A stretch of DNA of 64,000 nt, from contig JACVCH010000009.1 in assembly GCA_016742175.1 (NCBI GenBank), positions 1 to 64,000 of the forward strand, written 5' to 3'. The stretch is from Rhizobiaceae bacterium. GTDB lineage: Bacteria; Pseudomonadota; Alphaproteobacteria; Rhizobiales; Rhizobiaceae. Below are positions 22,709-31,470 of the stretch, piece by piece. Positions within the stretch are counted from its first letter, which is position 1. Every line of letters starts with the position of its first letter. The notes under the pieces are model-generated. The model ran no database searches. It had not been told where the DNA came from and was given only the letters and a program-made list of their open reading frames with translations. Made by a program: the position numbers and the translations under genes.

Positions 22709-25410
22709 CAGCGATTGCCTTCCGTGCCATAGGGACGCCCGCGCAGGAGATTGCCGGCGTTCGTGCGCTCACGCTCCAGATATTCGCGGCGCTGGCGCTC
22801 AGTCTCTTCCGCCGCCGCGCGACGTGCGCGCGCTTCAGGCCGGTTGTCGGCTTCGATCTGGTCGGCAGTGGTTCGACCGCCTTCGCGAGCCGCTTCCGCA
22901 GCTCGTGCGCGCATCCAGTCCGGCCCGACAGTCTCGTCGAGTGCAGCATCAGCAGCCGCACCGCTTTCATCGCGCACCGCCGCAGCGCGTTCAGCCGTTG
23001 CCCGACGCTCGTCGAAGTCACGACGCTGGGACTGGCGCTGCTCGTCCATGCGCGTCTTGATGTCGGCTTCCGGCAGCCCCCAGGGGCCGGCGAAAACCTC
23101 GTCGTACCGCGTCTGCCCGTCTTCCTGATACTGGTAGAACAGGCGATAGCGCGGAGGGCGCCCATTCTGGATATCCGCCCGCGTGTTTTCGTCGGCTCGC
23201 ACGGCCACGTTCTCGACTTTGCGACCCGGAAAGAGTTCGGCGACGTAGCTTTCTGCCGTCTCCAAGGCATCGACGCGCAGATATTCGTGCGAGCCGTTGA
23301 CCGCCGGATAGTGCATCTCGGGAGGCAGGCGCATGACGTGGGGCTTGCCGCTGATCTGCGACACGTTCCAGCGCTTTCGCATCTCACCGAGTGCAATGGC
23401 CTTTGCAGCGGCCGGATCGCCGCCGGTTTCGTAGAAAGCATCCTCGGCGAGTTCGCGGAATTCGGCCGTCATCTGGCTCGTCTGCGCCGGATCGATGCCG
23501 ACGCCCGGTGCCGACAAGATGCCACCGAACGAGTTGGCAACGTCGCGGGCCGATAGGTCTTTCGTGAACTTGTCCGCTTCCGGCTTCAGCACTTCGCGGT
23601 TCATCACGCGCGCCGGATCGGTCGCACGGATGATCCGGTTCACCGCGTCTTCGCCCGACATGCCGAGGTTGTTGACGAAGTGCCGGTACATTTCGAGCCG
23701 GTCACCGATCGCCTTGCTGCCCTCGAATGCGCCGAACGCAATCGGAGCCGTGCGCTGGTAGAGGTCAGCGGTCGAAAGCGCCGTCGCCAGCGTGCTCGGA
23801 TCGGTCGACATGGCGCCCTGACGCAATTCAGCCTGGACCGCCTTCGGGATATGTCCCGTTCGCTCGATGAAGTCGGCAGTCACCGCCTGACGCTGCGCAG
23901 GCTCGGAAATGCCGGTCGAAACCTTGTCATAGGTCTTGTCGGCAATGCGCGTCTGCTCGCTATCAAACGGGTTCACCGACACCTGTCCCGCCGCCATAGC
24001 GCCGATCATGGCATTGACCGCGCCAGTATCTTTCATAGCAGTGCGGAGCGACGTGATGAGCGTTGCCTTATCGCCATTGTCGATGTTCGGATCAGCCAAA
24101 ATCACGCTTTCCCGAACCTGCTCGGGCTGGGTGGCGATCATCAGCGAATAGGTGTCTTTCGTCGCGGCGCGCTGCTGGGTAACCTGCTGGTTATACTGCG
24201 TCTCACCCCATGCGGCGAGCTGTTCGCGGCGCTCGTACGGGATAGCGTCATAGGTCGTCGTGACACCCGCGCCACCCATCTTCTTGTCGGCCCAAGCGAT
24301 GACGTCGGCAGCGCTCTTGCCCTTCAGAAACGGATTGGCGCGCACCACGTCCTGCCCGACCACCGAAGCAATGGACGCGGACGGATCGGCCTTGAGCACT
24401 TGCGCCGCGCCACGCGGGCCGAGGAAGTGCGCCAGATAGGCGTTGCCGTCCGTCGTCTGCAGGCCTTGGTTCGCCAGGAACGCCTTGTTCTCGTCGGCAT
24501 AGCGAGCGACCATTTCGCGGGACAGCGTACCGTCGCGCTTCAGCGCAAGGATCTCGTTCGCTGATTTTCCCTCGGCAACGTCCGGCCGGTACTTCTTGAT
24601 CATCGAAAGCCACGTCGAGTCGATGAACTGGCCCGCGCCTTCCGCGCTGCTGAGCGGGTTCTTGGCGCTGTCGTTGCCGCCGCTTTCGACACCAACGATC
24701 TTGTCGACGAGCGAGCCGGGCCGGCCCTTAACCTCTTGAATGGCCTGCGTCGGGTTCTGGCTGAACTCCCAGCGCCATTTGCTTTCGGCCGCGTCGGACT
24801 CCCAGATGGCACGGCGTTCGGCCTTCCATGGCTCCGGCATGTTGGTGGCGTTGATCGCGTCAATGCCCTGTCGCTTCAGGTCGTCGAAGTTGGCCGCGTT
24901 ATTGCCGATCTGTGTCCGGTAGGTGTCCAGCGACGTGTTCGTGGTGCGCTCGTAGTAGGCGCCCTTCGTCTGAGTTTCGAACGCGGTCGCCTTCTCGAAC
25001 AGCGAATTGCCGCGCGACAGGATGTTGTTCACATAGCCCGTCTGCGCATCCTCGCTCAGCCCCTCGAAATTGGTCTTCGCGAACTCATCGGCGCGCTGCT
25101 GGTATCCTTCCATGAACTGGCGCGTGAAGCCGATGCCGCTTTCGCTCGTGCCCTCGCGCGCCTTCACGAAGCGCTCTTCCTCGTCGGCCAGGAAGCGCGT
25201 CAGGCTGGTCGATACCTCGTTGGCCCGGTTGTTTAGCCGATCGGCGTTCTCCTGTTCGCGCAGGTCGTTCAGGTTGAACCCGGCTTGCGTGAGGCCTTGA
25301 CCAAGGTTCGCCAACGCCGCCCCGACCATCGGAGTCGGGCCGGACGGCGCAATGCGGCCAGAGCGCGTGCCGACATAGCCGACATCGCGTGAAGTGGGGA
25401 TTTGGACCAT
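22708..25410 (-). CDS. Internal virion protein with lytic transglycosylase domain
   Basis: A 900-residue virion protein. Residues about 230-340 form an SLT lysozyme-like domain: KIVGVESGGNDSAKNPLSS with the catalytic Glu, then EGAGQFIDSTW and a NAYLAHFLGPRGA helix. The remainder is long amphipathic helix, very charged at the C terminus (about 780-900, Arg/Glu-rich). It would open peptidoglycan locally during DNA ejection. In T7 the equivalent domain sits at the N terminus of gp16; here it is on a separate protein placed like gp15. Coupled to its downstream neighbour by a TGATG-type overlap. Confidence 0.85.
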   Translation of the reverse strand: MVQIPTSRDVGYVGTRSGRIAPSGPTPMVGAALANLGQGLTQAGFNLNDLREQENADRLNNRANEVSTSLTRFLADEEERFVKAREGTSESGIGFTRQFMEGYQQRADEFAKTNFEGLSEDAQTGYVNNILSRGNSLFEKATAFETQTKGAYYERTTNTSLDTYRTQIGNNAANFDDLKRQGIDAINATNMPEPWKAERRAIWESDAAESKWRWEFSQNPTQAIQEVKGRPGSLVDKIVGVESGGNDSAKNPLSSAEGAGQFIDSTWLSMIKKYRPDVAEGKSANEILALKRDGTLSREMVARYADENKAFLANQGLQTTDGNAYLAHFLGPRGAAQVLKADPSASIASVVGQDVVRANPFLKGKSAADVIAWADKKMGGAGVTTTYDAIPYERREQLAAWGETQYNQQVTQQRAATKDTYSLMIATQPEQVRESVILADPNIDNGDKATLITSLRTAMKDTGAVNAMIGAMAAGQVSVNPFDSEQTRIADKTYDKVSTGISEPAQRQAVTADFIERTGHIPKAVQAELRQGAMSTDPSTLATALSTADLYQRTAPIAFGAFEGSKAIGDRLEMYRHFVNNLGMSGEDAVNRIIRATDPARVMNREVLKPEADKFTKDLSARDVANSFGGILSAPGVGIDPAQTSQMTAEFRELAEDAFYETGGDPAAAKAIALGEMRKRWNVSQISGKPHVMRLPPEMHYPAVNGSHEYLRVDALETAESYVAELFPGRKVENVAVRADENTRADIQNGRPPRYRLFYQYQEDGQTRYDEVFAGPWGLPEADIKTRMDEQRQSQRRDFDERRATAERAAAVRDESGAAADAALDETVGPDWMRARAAEAAREGGRTTADQIEADNRPEARARRAAAEETERQRREYLERERTNAGNLLRGRPYGTEGNR

Positions 25411-25419
25411 GGGTGCCGA

Positions 25420-25941
25420 TCAACCGTATGCGTAAGGGAGCTTCACCGAACTCGTCGGCGCCGTCTTCTTGGCCTGCTGCCCGAAGCGGCTGTACATCGA
25501 CGAGATGCCCGAGAAGAGGTTAGCGCCGGCATTAAGGTAAGCCGCGCTCATCGCGTTCTTGGCGTTGACGCCCGCGACCGCCGCCGCGTCGTTGTAGCCG
25601 CGCGCCTGCTGCTTGCCCTTGTAGATTTCCGTGTCGACGGCGAGGCCAATCTGGTCCTGCGTATCACCCATCAGATCGATAACAGACGGATCATCGAGAC
25701 TGCCACCGGCGGCAAGGCCCGCGCGCTGCTGGGAAAGGATGAACTGGCCTTCACGGTTGCGGGCATAGGCGTCGCGCTGGCTTGCAGCTTCCGCCTCGTC
25801 GGCCTGCATCGCGGCGACCTTCTGCTCGTACTGAAAGCGCGCCTTCTGTTCGCGGCCCTGCTGGATCGCCCCAGCAGTCGACAGCAGCGTGCCGCCGATC
25901 GCGGCGATCTGCGCAAGTGGAGCTAGTGCTGCAAGCTGCAT
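25420..25941 (-). CDS. Internal virion protein, T7 gp14-like
   Basis: A 173-residue protein. The ATG at 25941 is chosen because it follows a GGAAAGG stretch and gives a compact frame MQLAALAPLAQIAAIGG. A hydrophobic Gly/Ala N terminus is followed by helical Gln/Ala/Glu-rich sequence (REQKARFQYEQKVAAMQADE) and a Ser-Asp-Asp-Pro turn, a pattern shared with gp14-type ejection proteins in podoviruses. It overlaps the preceding acetyltransferase-like gene by 19 bases. Confidence 0.7.
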   Translation of the reverse strand: MQLAALAPLAQIAAIGGTLLSTAGAIQQGREQKARFQYEQKVAAMQADEAEAASQRDAYARNREGQFILSQQRAGLAAGGSLDDPSVIDLMGDTQDQIGLAVDTEIYKGKQQARGYNDAAAVAGVNAKNAMSAAYLNAGANLFSGISSMYSRFGQQAKKTAPTSSVKLPYAYG

Positions 25942-26294
25942 GTCCAGACGGCCTTTCCGTTGATCTGTTCGTAGGTCTGGCAAAAGCCCAGCCGCAGCAT
26001 GAGCGCTTCGGAGCGCGGGATATCGGGATCGCAGCACGCACGGATTGTGTGCGCGCCGCGTGCCTTCGCTTCCTTGAAGCCGTCGAGAATGCGCCGGTAA
26101 AGCATCGGCTTGCGCTCATTGGCCGGCACTTCGAGGAAGGCAAGCCATTCGCCTTCGCCTGTTTCGATCATGCCGCCGAAACCGGCGACCAGCCGACCGC
26201 GCCACAGCGCATGCCCGAACCAGTCGCTTGCGACCTGGACAGGCCCGTAGAAGCGGGCGAAGTCGATTGCGTCGGCCGGGCGAATGTCAGCCAT
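25923..26294 (-). CDS. GNAT-fold protein in the T7 gp13 position
   Basis: A 123-residue protein with GNAT-like features: a GEWLAFLEVPANERK strand-loop, a helix FKEAKARGAHTIRACCD, and a C-terminal RSEALMLRLGFCQTYEQING that corresponds to motif B of the fold. The typical Q/R-x-x-G-x-G/A acetyl-CoA loop is not clear, so catalytic activity is doubtful. It lies between the tail tubular B gene and the gp14-like gene, exactly where T7 encodes gp13. T7 gp13-family proteins have been grouped with the acetyltransferase fold. Confidence 0.65.
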   Translation of the reverse strand: MADIRPADAIDFARFYGPVQVASDWFGHALWRGRLVAGFGGMIETGEGEWLAFLEVPANERKPMLYRRILDGFKEAKARGAHTIRACCDPDIPRSEALMLRLGFCQTYEQINGKAVWTCSLQH

Positions 26295-28962
26295 TGGTCT
26301 TGAGGTCCAGGACCAGCGACGCAGCGGTGAACGGGTAAGGCGAGCGCGCTTCGATGCAGATGCGGCTATCGGTGTCCCAATCGCTCGACACGCTCATCAT
26401 GTCCGCGTCGAACTCGTCCCAGAGGTGGTTTGCCGGGATCGGCTTGTCGTTCTTCGTCGTCGTCAGCTTGCGCAGCGTGGCGAAGTCTTTACCGACCCGC
26501 AGCCCGTCGAGCATGGTATCGGTCAGATACATGCCGAGCTGGGAAACCCGCTTCTTCTGGAACAGCGCCGTCCCGCCAGCTGCGCCGTAGGCCAGCTTCG
26601 TCGACTGCCATTTTCCGGCATATGGCAGGCCGATGACGACCTTTGCCCCTTCAGTCTGGGGCGGCAGCACCACTTGACCGCCCGCGACGGTGTAGAGGCC
26701 CGCCTGATCGTGCAGCGCCGCGCCGTTCGCCCATACCGTGACAGCCAGCCCGTCGAGGTGCGGCACCGGGAACGTCGTTTGACCGGCCGTCGCGGTGAAC
26801 TTCGAGAAGCCATCGGCGAGGCAATTGAGCGCGCCGCCCCGGCAGTCGTCGAGGTCCGACAGGCGTTCAAGCCGCTGCGTGCCGTCACGCTCGATCGCGA
26901 AATACACATTGTCCTGTTTCGCGCCCCGGATCGCAGCAACGCGCTTGAACAGCCCGTCCGTCACGATCCGCGACCAGGCAATGACCTTCTGGCCCGGTCG
27001 ATAGGTCAAAGCGCGCGCTTCGCCATTGGCGAGGACGAACCAGACCATCGAGTCCGGCCGGCGCTGCACCGCCAGATCGACAACGGGCGAGCCGTCGCAG
27101 ATCAGCTCGTGCATTTCCGTCAGGTCGAGCGCGCCGTAGTCCAGCGAGCCTTGCTGCGTAGCCGACAGCGAGAAGATGCCCGTTCCCGAGCTTTGGACGA
27201 AGATGCCGTCCGTGTCGCACTGGACAGCACGCAGGCTCTTGGAACCCTGCGTCGAGGTCGCCAGCGGCAACCAACGGTCAACGGTCAGCGGCTCGTCGAA
27301 GCTCGACGACTTGATCGACACTTCCGCGCTATCCGTGCCGGCGATGAGGCGTTGCAGACCAATAAGCCAGAGAATGCCGCGATCCGTTCCCGAACCAATC
27401 GAGCGCGCGATCGGCGCGGAGTCGCCTTCGATTTGGTCGTCGAACGTCCGGTAGGAGCCGGGCACAGATCCATAAACAAGATCGCCCTTGCCCCAATAAA
27501 GCCGCGCGCCGAATGCCTCGACAGCGGTAGGCCAGCCGTCATAGTCGGACCAAGTTGAAAAGTCCCATTCGAACGTCGTCTGCGTGGACAGCAGGCGCTC
27601 GATGACTTCGACGGAAATGCTCGTCGGACTGGTGTAACCCGCCATGCGCACGATGCCGACAGCGCTGCCGCCTGCATAGCTCAGCGTGCAGATCGCCGAC
27701 CCGCTGCTGATGCTGGTCGCCGAGAAACGCAGATACTTGATGACGTTGTTGTCGGGGTCTTCATAGACGTCGTAGGCATCGCCGCCGGTGAATGTGTAGA
27801 GCGTCGACCAGGCCCCCGGATTGCCCGAGCCGTCGTCAGTCGCGATTTGCAGCGTGACCGAGCCTGTCCATGACCCGGAGGTGCTATAGTTGAAGCGACG
27901 AGCCGAACCGACGCCGGAAATGCGGATGGGCGCACCGACCGCCGGCCCGGTCGTGAACGTTTCCGTGACCACCTGTCCGGCCGGCACCAATCGGAACAGC
28001 CGCCCAAGCATCGACGGATCGAAATAGTTGCGGTTCGAAGTGAGCGTGCCGTTGCCCGTATAAACGCTTGGCGTTAGGCCAATGCTGGCCTCGCCTCGCA
28101 CGAACGGCCCATCATAGACCTTGTACGCCTGCACGCCCCAGCTTCGATCGCTGCGGCGCTGAATTTCGCGCTGCTGATAGAAGCCGGATGCGGTGTAGAT
28201 GACATCGATGTTCTGCTTGTAGCGGATGATGTTGGCCGCGAGGTCGCTGCTCGTCCAAGGCGTGGGGATGACGACCGTTCCCGATGCTTCAATCTGGCAG
28301 GTGTCGACATACACGAGGCGCGGCACGTCTGCGAACAGCTCGACATAGATCGAGGCCGTCGTCGGTGTGAACGCGATCGAGTGCGTGCCGTCTTCCAGCA
28401 TCGCTTCGGGGATCAGGTCGTCCGCACCAGCGGAAGAGCCGAGGCGAAGCTTGACAGGCCCGCGCGATACGTCGATCCGCAAGCCGTGCTCGACATTGCG
28501 ATCAGCCAGCGCCACGGAAACCGTCTGCCGAGCTGATGCCCGGTTCTGCGTGGTCGGGGAAAGACGCAGCAAGCCAGCCTGGACGGTCGCGGTCGCCACA
28601 CCGTCACTGGCATCAGTCCATCCGCTGAAGGAAGCGAAAGCGCCGTTTGTGACCGTCGTAGCCACGGCGGCGCGCGAGATGAAGGCATTGTCCTGCACAA
28701 CGCGCATCTCGCCATTGGAGAGCACCGGGATGAACGCGGAACCGCCCGAATAGGCGTATTCGATCAATTGCACTTCGCCGAGGTCGATGTCAGCGATGTG
28801 TTCGAGGCCAGGGCGCAGAGTCATCGAACCGATGATGCGCGGCAGGATGTTCGAATAGAGCGAGCCGGCGAACTGAAGGCGTTCGAGGTCAAGGCGCGCC
28901 AGCGCTTCCTTGCCGACTTCGCCACCGTTGAGCGAATAGACGGGCGCGTTGACGCGAGGCAT
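26287..28962 (-). CDS. Tail tubular protein B (T7 gp12-like nozzle protein)
   Basis: An 891-residue beta-rich protein starting MPRVNAPVYSLNGGEVGKEA, the typical N terminus of podoviral gp12 proteins, with LARLDLERLQFAGSLYSNIL and PRIIGSMTLRPGLEHI in the same region. Such proteins form the hexameric tail nozzle below the gatekeeper ring. It overlaps the tail tubular A stop by one base and the GNAT-like start by eight bases, so translation is coupled along the tail genes. Confidence 0.87.
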   Translation of the reverse strand: MPRVNAPVYSLNGGEVGKEALARLDLERLQFAGSLYSNILPRIIGSMTLRPGLEHIADIDLGEVQLIEYAYSGGSAFIPVLSNGEMRVVQDNAFISRAAVATTVTNGAFASFSGWTDASDGVATATVQAGLLRLSPTTQNRASARQTVSVALADRNVEHGLRIDVSRGPVKLRLGSSAGADDLIPEAMLEDGTHSIAFTPTTASIYVELFADVPRLVYVDTCQIEASGTVVIPTPWTSSDLAANIIRYKQNIDVIYTASGFYQQREIQRRSDRSWGVQAYKVYDGPFVRGEASIGLTPSVYTGNGTLTSNRNYFDPSMLGRLFRLVPAGQVVTETFTTGPAVGAPIRISGVGSARRFNYSTSGSWTGSVTLQIATDDGSGNPGAWSTLYTFTGGDAYDVYEDPDNNVIKYLRFSATSISSGSAICTLSYAGGSAVGIVRMAGYTSPTSISVEVIERLLSTQTTFEWDFSTWSDYDGWPTAVEAFGARLYWGKGDLVYGSVPGSYRTFDDQIEGDSAPIARSIGSGTDRGILWLIGLQRLIAGTDSAEVSIKSSSFDEPLTVDRWLPLATSTQGSKSLRAVQCDTDGIFVQSSGTGIFSLSATQQGSLDYGALDLTEMHELICDGSPVVDLAVQRRPDSMVWFVLANGEARALTYRPGQKVIAWSRIVTDGLFKRVAAIRGAKQDNVYFAIERDGTQRLERLSDLDDCRGGALNCLADGFSKFTATAGQTTFPVPHLDGLAVTVWANGAALHDQAGLYTVAGGQVVLPPQTEGAKVVIGLPYAGKWQSTKLAYGAAGGTALFQKKRVSQLGMYLTDTMLDGLRVGKDFATLRKLTTTKNDKPIPANHLWDEFDADMMSVSSDWDTDSRICIEARSPYPFTAASLVLDLKTNG

Positions 28963-29621
28963 CAGACGTCGCCTTCGCCAAGCACGATTTCGCCGCCGAC
29001 CAGCGAGCCGCCGCTATGGCAACCGCTGCCCCAGCCGTGCCGCGCGCGCAGCCAGGAGCCGGGCGCCAGAACCTTGTTGTTCTCATTGCGCGCATCGACG
29101 TTCTTCGCCAGCCGCAAGGCCTTGTCCATGCGCTTTTCAAGCTTGTCTTCGAGCGAGTCGCCCGAGGTCAGCCGGCCGCAGGTGTCATAGGCGAGCTTCA
29201 GCGCAACATAGCGCCAGAACATCGTCGGCCACTGGTCGACATGCTCGTCGGCCGTGAACGTGTCGCTGATGTAGCGCAGATAGAGCGGGTTCGTGTTCGA
29301 GTGCAGGAACCCGCCTTCGTCCGCATAGTCGCGGAATGCAAACCGCAAATCAGCCGAATTGCCAACCGCGACCGTCCGCACCCAATCGTCGGGATAGGCG
29401 AACGCATTCGTCCAGCCGATCGCCGCCGGATCGACGGCAGGCGACAAGGCTACAGTGACCTTGGCAAAGTTCCAGTCACCCGCATTGAAGGCCTCTTCCA
29501 CCACGCCGGCCCATGCCGAGTTGAAGACGTAGACCGCTTCAACGTCGTCATCGAGCGTGACGATGGTTGCCTTCTGCAGGTGAACGAGAGCCTGCTTCCA
29601 GACCTGTAGCTTGTCTGCCAT
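28962..29621 (-). CDS. Tail tubular protein A (T7 gp11-like gatekeeper)
   Basis: A 219-residue protein with the gp11 family pattern: a helical start (LQVWKQALVHL), WAGVVEEAFNAGDWNFAK, YPDDWVRTVAV and a YVALKLAYDTCGRLT helix. It would form the ring that joins the portal to the tail nozzle and closes the DNA exit. Confidence 0.85.
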   Translation of the reverse strand: MADKLQVWKQALVHLQKATIVTLDDDVEAVYVFNSAWAGVVEEAFNAGDWNFAKVTVALSPAVDPAAIGWTNAFAYPDDWVRTVAVGNSADLRFAFRDYADEGGFLHSNTNPLYLRYISDTFTADEHVDQWPTMFWRYVALKLAYDTCGRLTSGDSLEDKLEKRMDKALRLAKNVDARNENNKVLAPGSWLRARHGWGSGCHSGGSLVGGEIVLGEGDV

Positions 29622-29624
29622 CGC

Positions 29625-30062
29625 TTATGCGCCCTTCATCTGCTCGAAGTAGGTGGCAGCAGCTTTCTCCGCCTCCTCCTTGCTGTCGAAGCCCATTTCG
29701 ATGATCTCGCCGTCATGGGTGAACCGCCACTTGTGCGCCGGCCCGCCGTGGCTGACCTTCGGAGCGGTGATTTCCAGCGTCTCGATTGCCTGCGCGTTCG
29801 GATCGAAGAGGCGCAGCAGCCGAACCTTGGCCGTCGTCTTCGTGATGCTCAGCACCCGCAGCGTGCAGTCGAGTTTCATGTCGTCCGACAGCACGTCGAT
29901 CGTCATGCCCGGCCGGATGCTGGCGAGGTGGTTGCAGAAATATTCGGGGTGCATGACGTCTGCGATCGTCGTTTCGTCCGGCACCTTGGCCGCATAGCGA
30001 CCGATGGCGAAGTCTGCGGGCTGGAAACGCTCGCGACCGCCCAGCTTTGTCACCTTGGACAT
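29625..30062 (-). CDS. Hypothetical phage structural-region protein (145 aa)
   Basis: Starts at the ATG at 30062 after an AAGGAA SD. The protein is alpha/beta with a PGMTIDVLSDD and LRVLSITKTTAKVRLLRL beta-rich core and a helical Lys/Glu C terminus. No family recognised. It sits between the capsid terminator and tail tubular A, so it is probably a virion or head-completion protein. Confidence 0.7.
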   Translation of the reverse strand: MSKVTKLGGRERFQPADFAIGRYAAKVPDETTIADVMHPEYFCNHLASIRPGMTIDVLSDDMKLDCTLRVLSITKTTAKVRLLRLFDPNAQAIETLEITAPKVSHGGPAHKWRFTHDGEIIEMGFDSKEEAEKAAATYFEQMKGA

Positions 30063-30089
30063 GGGGGTATTCCTTGATCTGAAATGGAA

Positions 30090-30120
30090 AAGGAAAAGGC
30101 GGGAGCGCGAGGCCCCCGCC
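30090..30120 (-). terminator. Terminator after the capsid/decoration genes
   Basis: On the minus strand GGCGGGGG ... CCCGCC is followed by TTTTCCTTTT. It lies right behind the capsid and its small companion, the place where T7 has its T-phi terminator after gene 10. It would lower expression of the tail genes relative to the capsid. Confidence 0.7.
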
Positions 30121-30127
30121 ACGTTCG

Positions 30128-30433
30128 TTAGTCGGTGTCGGTCGCGGCAACTTCGGTGCCGTCCGTGATGTCGACGCCGTAACCGTCCGAGCCGGTGCCG
30201 ACGTCCTTCACCCACGCGAAGTACTGCGCAGAGACGGCGCCGAGCGGGAGCGACGCGCGGACCTTCACCAGGACTGTATCGCCCTGCTGCATGCCGCGAG
30301 ACACGCCGTCCGAGATGTAGTTGGACGTGTTGACCGTCGCGATTGCGTCGGTCGTGTTCAGCATCCACAGACGGTCATTCGTATTGGACATGCCGGGAAT
30401 GACGTTGTGGAGGCCCTTGGGATCGTATGCCAT
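30128..30433 (-). CDS. Small structural protein following the capsid (101 aa)
   Basis: The frame MAYDPKGLHNVIPGMSNTND, then a TTDAIATVNTSNYISDG..RGMQQGD segment, is a pattern often found in the gene just after the major capsid in podoviruses. It is beta-rich and acidic at the C terminus and probably a head decoration or minor capsid protein. The start is 14 bases from the capsid stop. Confidence 0.72.
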   Translation of the reverse strand: MAYDPKGLHNVIPGMSNTNDRLWMLNTTDAIATVNTSNYISDGVSRGMQQGDTVLVKVRASLPLGAVSAQYFAWVKDVGTGSDGYGVDITDGTEVAATDTD

Positions 30434-30447
30434 CAGGTGTTGCTCCT

Positions 30448-31284
30448 TTAGGCCGCAATCGCGGCGGTGTCGTCGTGGGTGACTTCGAGCACGCCGGCCT
30501 GCTGGAGGATGACCGCACGATGGTAGATCGTGGCGCGATCCCAGGAATAATCCTGTTCCTCGTTGTAGCCGGCAGCGACCTTGATTTCGTCCGTCGCGAG
30601 GGCATGACCCACGGCCGACTTGGCGTAGACGAACATCTTCGCCGCGTTGCTCGTGCGGCCGACGAGGCCGTTGTGCATCATGTGCCAGGCATTGGCGAAC
30701 ATCAGCGGGCGCGGTGCGTCCGCCATCAGCGGCTTCCGGTCGACGTAATCGGAGCTGGTGAACGTCTGCATCTTCAGCAGACGCGCCCAGCTCTTGGGCG
30801 TGTGCAGGAAGGTCACGCGCTCGTCGACGTTGCCTTCCCAGAGTTCCGACACGATGTCGACGATGCGGTCGAACGTCATCGTGATTGCCGTGCCGCTATT
30901 GTACTCGTTGGTAGCGGTCGACAGGGCACGAATGATTTCGTCGTCGATTTCGCGGGCAGCGTCCATGCGAGAACGATGCTGCATCACGGCGCGGAGCTTG
31001 CCGCCCTGCGACGTGAAGACGTTGAAATTCGTCTGGTTCTCAAGGGAGTGCTTTTCCTTGAGCTGCGCAGACACCTGACGGTCGGTCGCATTGCGGGTCG
31101 GGATGAGGCCGTTTGCGCCTCGTTCGGTCATGCCCGAAGACTGACCGGCGATAGCCCAGGTGGCCGACGAGTGACCCTGGATGATGGTTTCCTTGGAGAC
31201 CGTATCCTTGAGATAGGTTTCACCACGCTGAAACTCGTGGATCCACTCATCGCGATACTGAGCCGCCGTGACGGGATAAGCCAT
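30448..31284 (-). CDS. Major capsid protein
   Basis: A 278-residue protein between the scaffold and decoration-type genes. The N-terminal arm (YRDEWIHEFQRGETYLKDTV), the RMDAAREIDDEIIRAL spine-like helix near residues 105-120 and a C-terminal beta-rich domain fit the HK97 fold. It would assemble on the scaffold encoded upstream into the procapsid. The 186-base gap upstream (31285-31470) contains no gene and may hold translational or promoter signals. Confidence 0.8.
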   Translation of the reverse strand: MAYPVTAAQYRDEWIHEFQRGETYLKDTVSKETIIQGHSSATWAIAGQSSGMTERGANGLIPTRNATDRQVSAQLKEKHSLENQTNFNVFTSQGGKLRAVMQHRSRMDAAREIDDEIIRALSTATNEYNSGTAITMTFDRIVDIVSELWEGNVDERVTFLHTPKSWARLLKMQTFTSSDYVDRKPLMADAPRPLMFANAWHMMHNGLVGRTSNAAKMFVYAKSAVGHALATDEIKVAAGYNEEQDYSWDRATIYHRAVILQQAGVLEVTHDDTAAIAA

Positions 31285-31470
31285 GGCTTTTGTTCCTTGA
31301 TGATCGATGGGGGAGGTTGAAGTTTCAGCCGTTGCTCAGGGTGCCGCTGATCGCTTTCGCGGGGTGCCTTCGCGCATGGCAAAGGGGCCGCTAATCACGA
31401 TCAACGGGGCGTCACGTCAGCTTGTCTCGGGTAGGTGCGCGGGGCCGTTGCCGGGGTGCCGCAGGTCGTG

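Noticed and set aside
31285-31470. Hidden gene between capsid and scaffold
   Set aside because: No frame with SD or typical composition on either strand; probably untranslated leader of the capsid gene.
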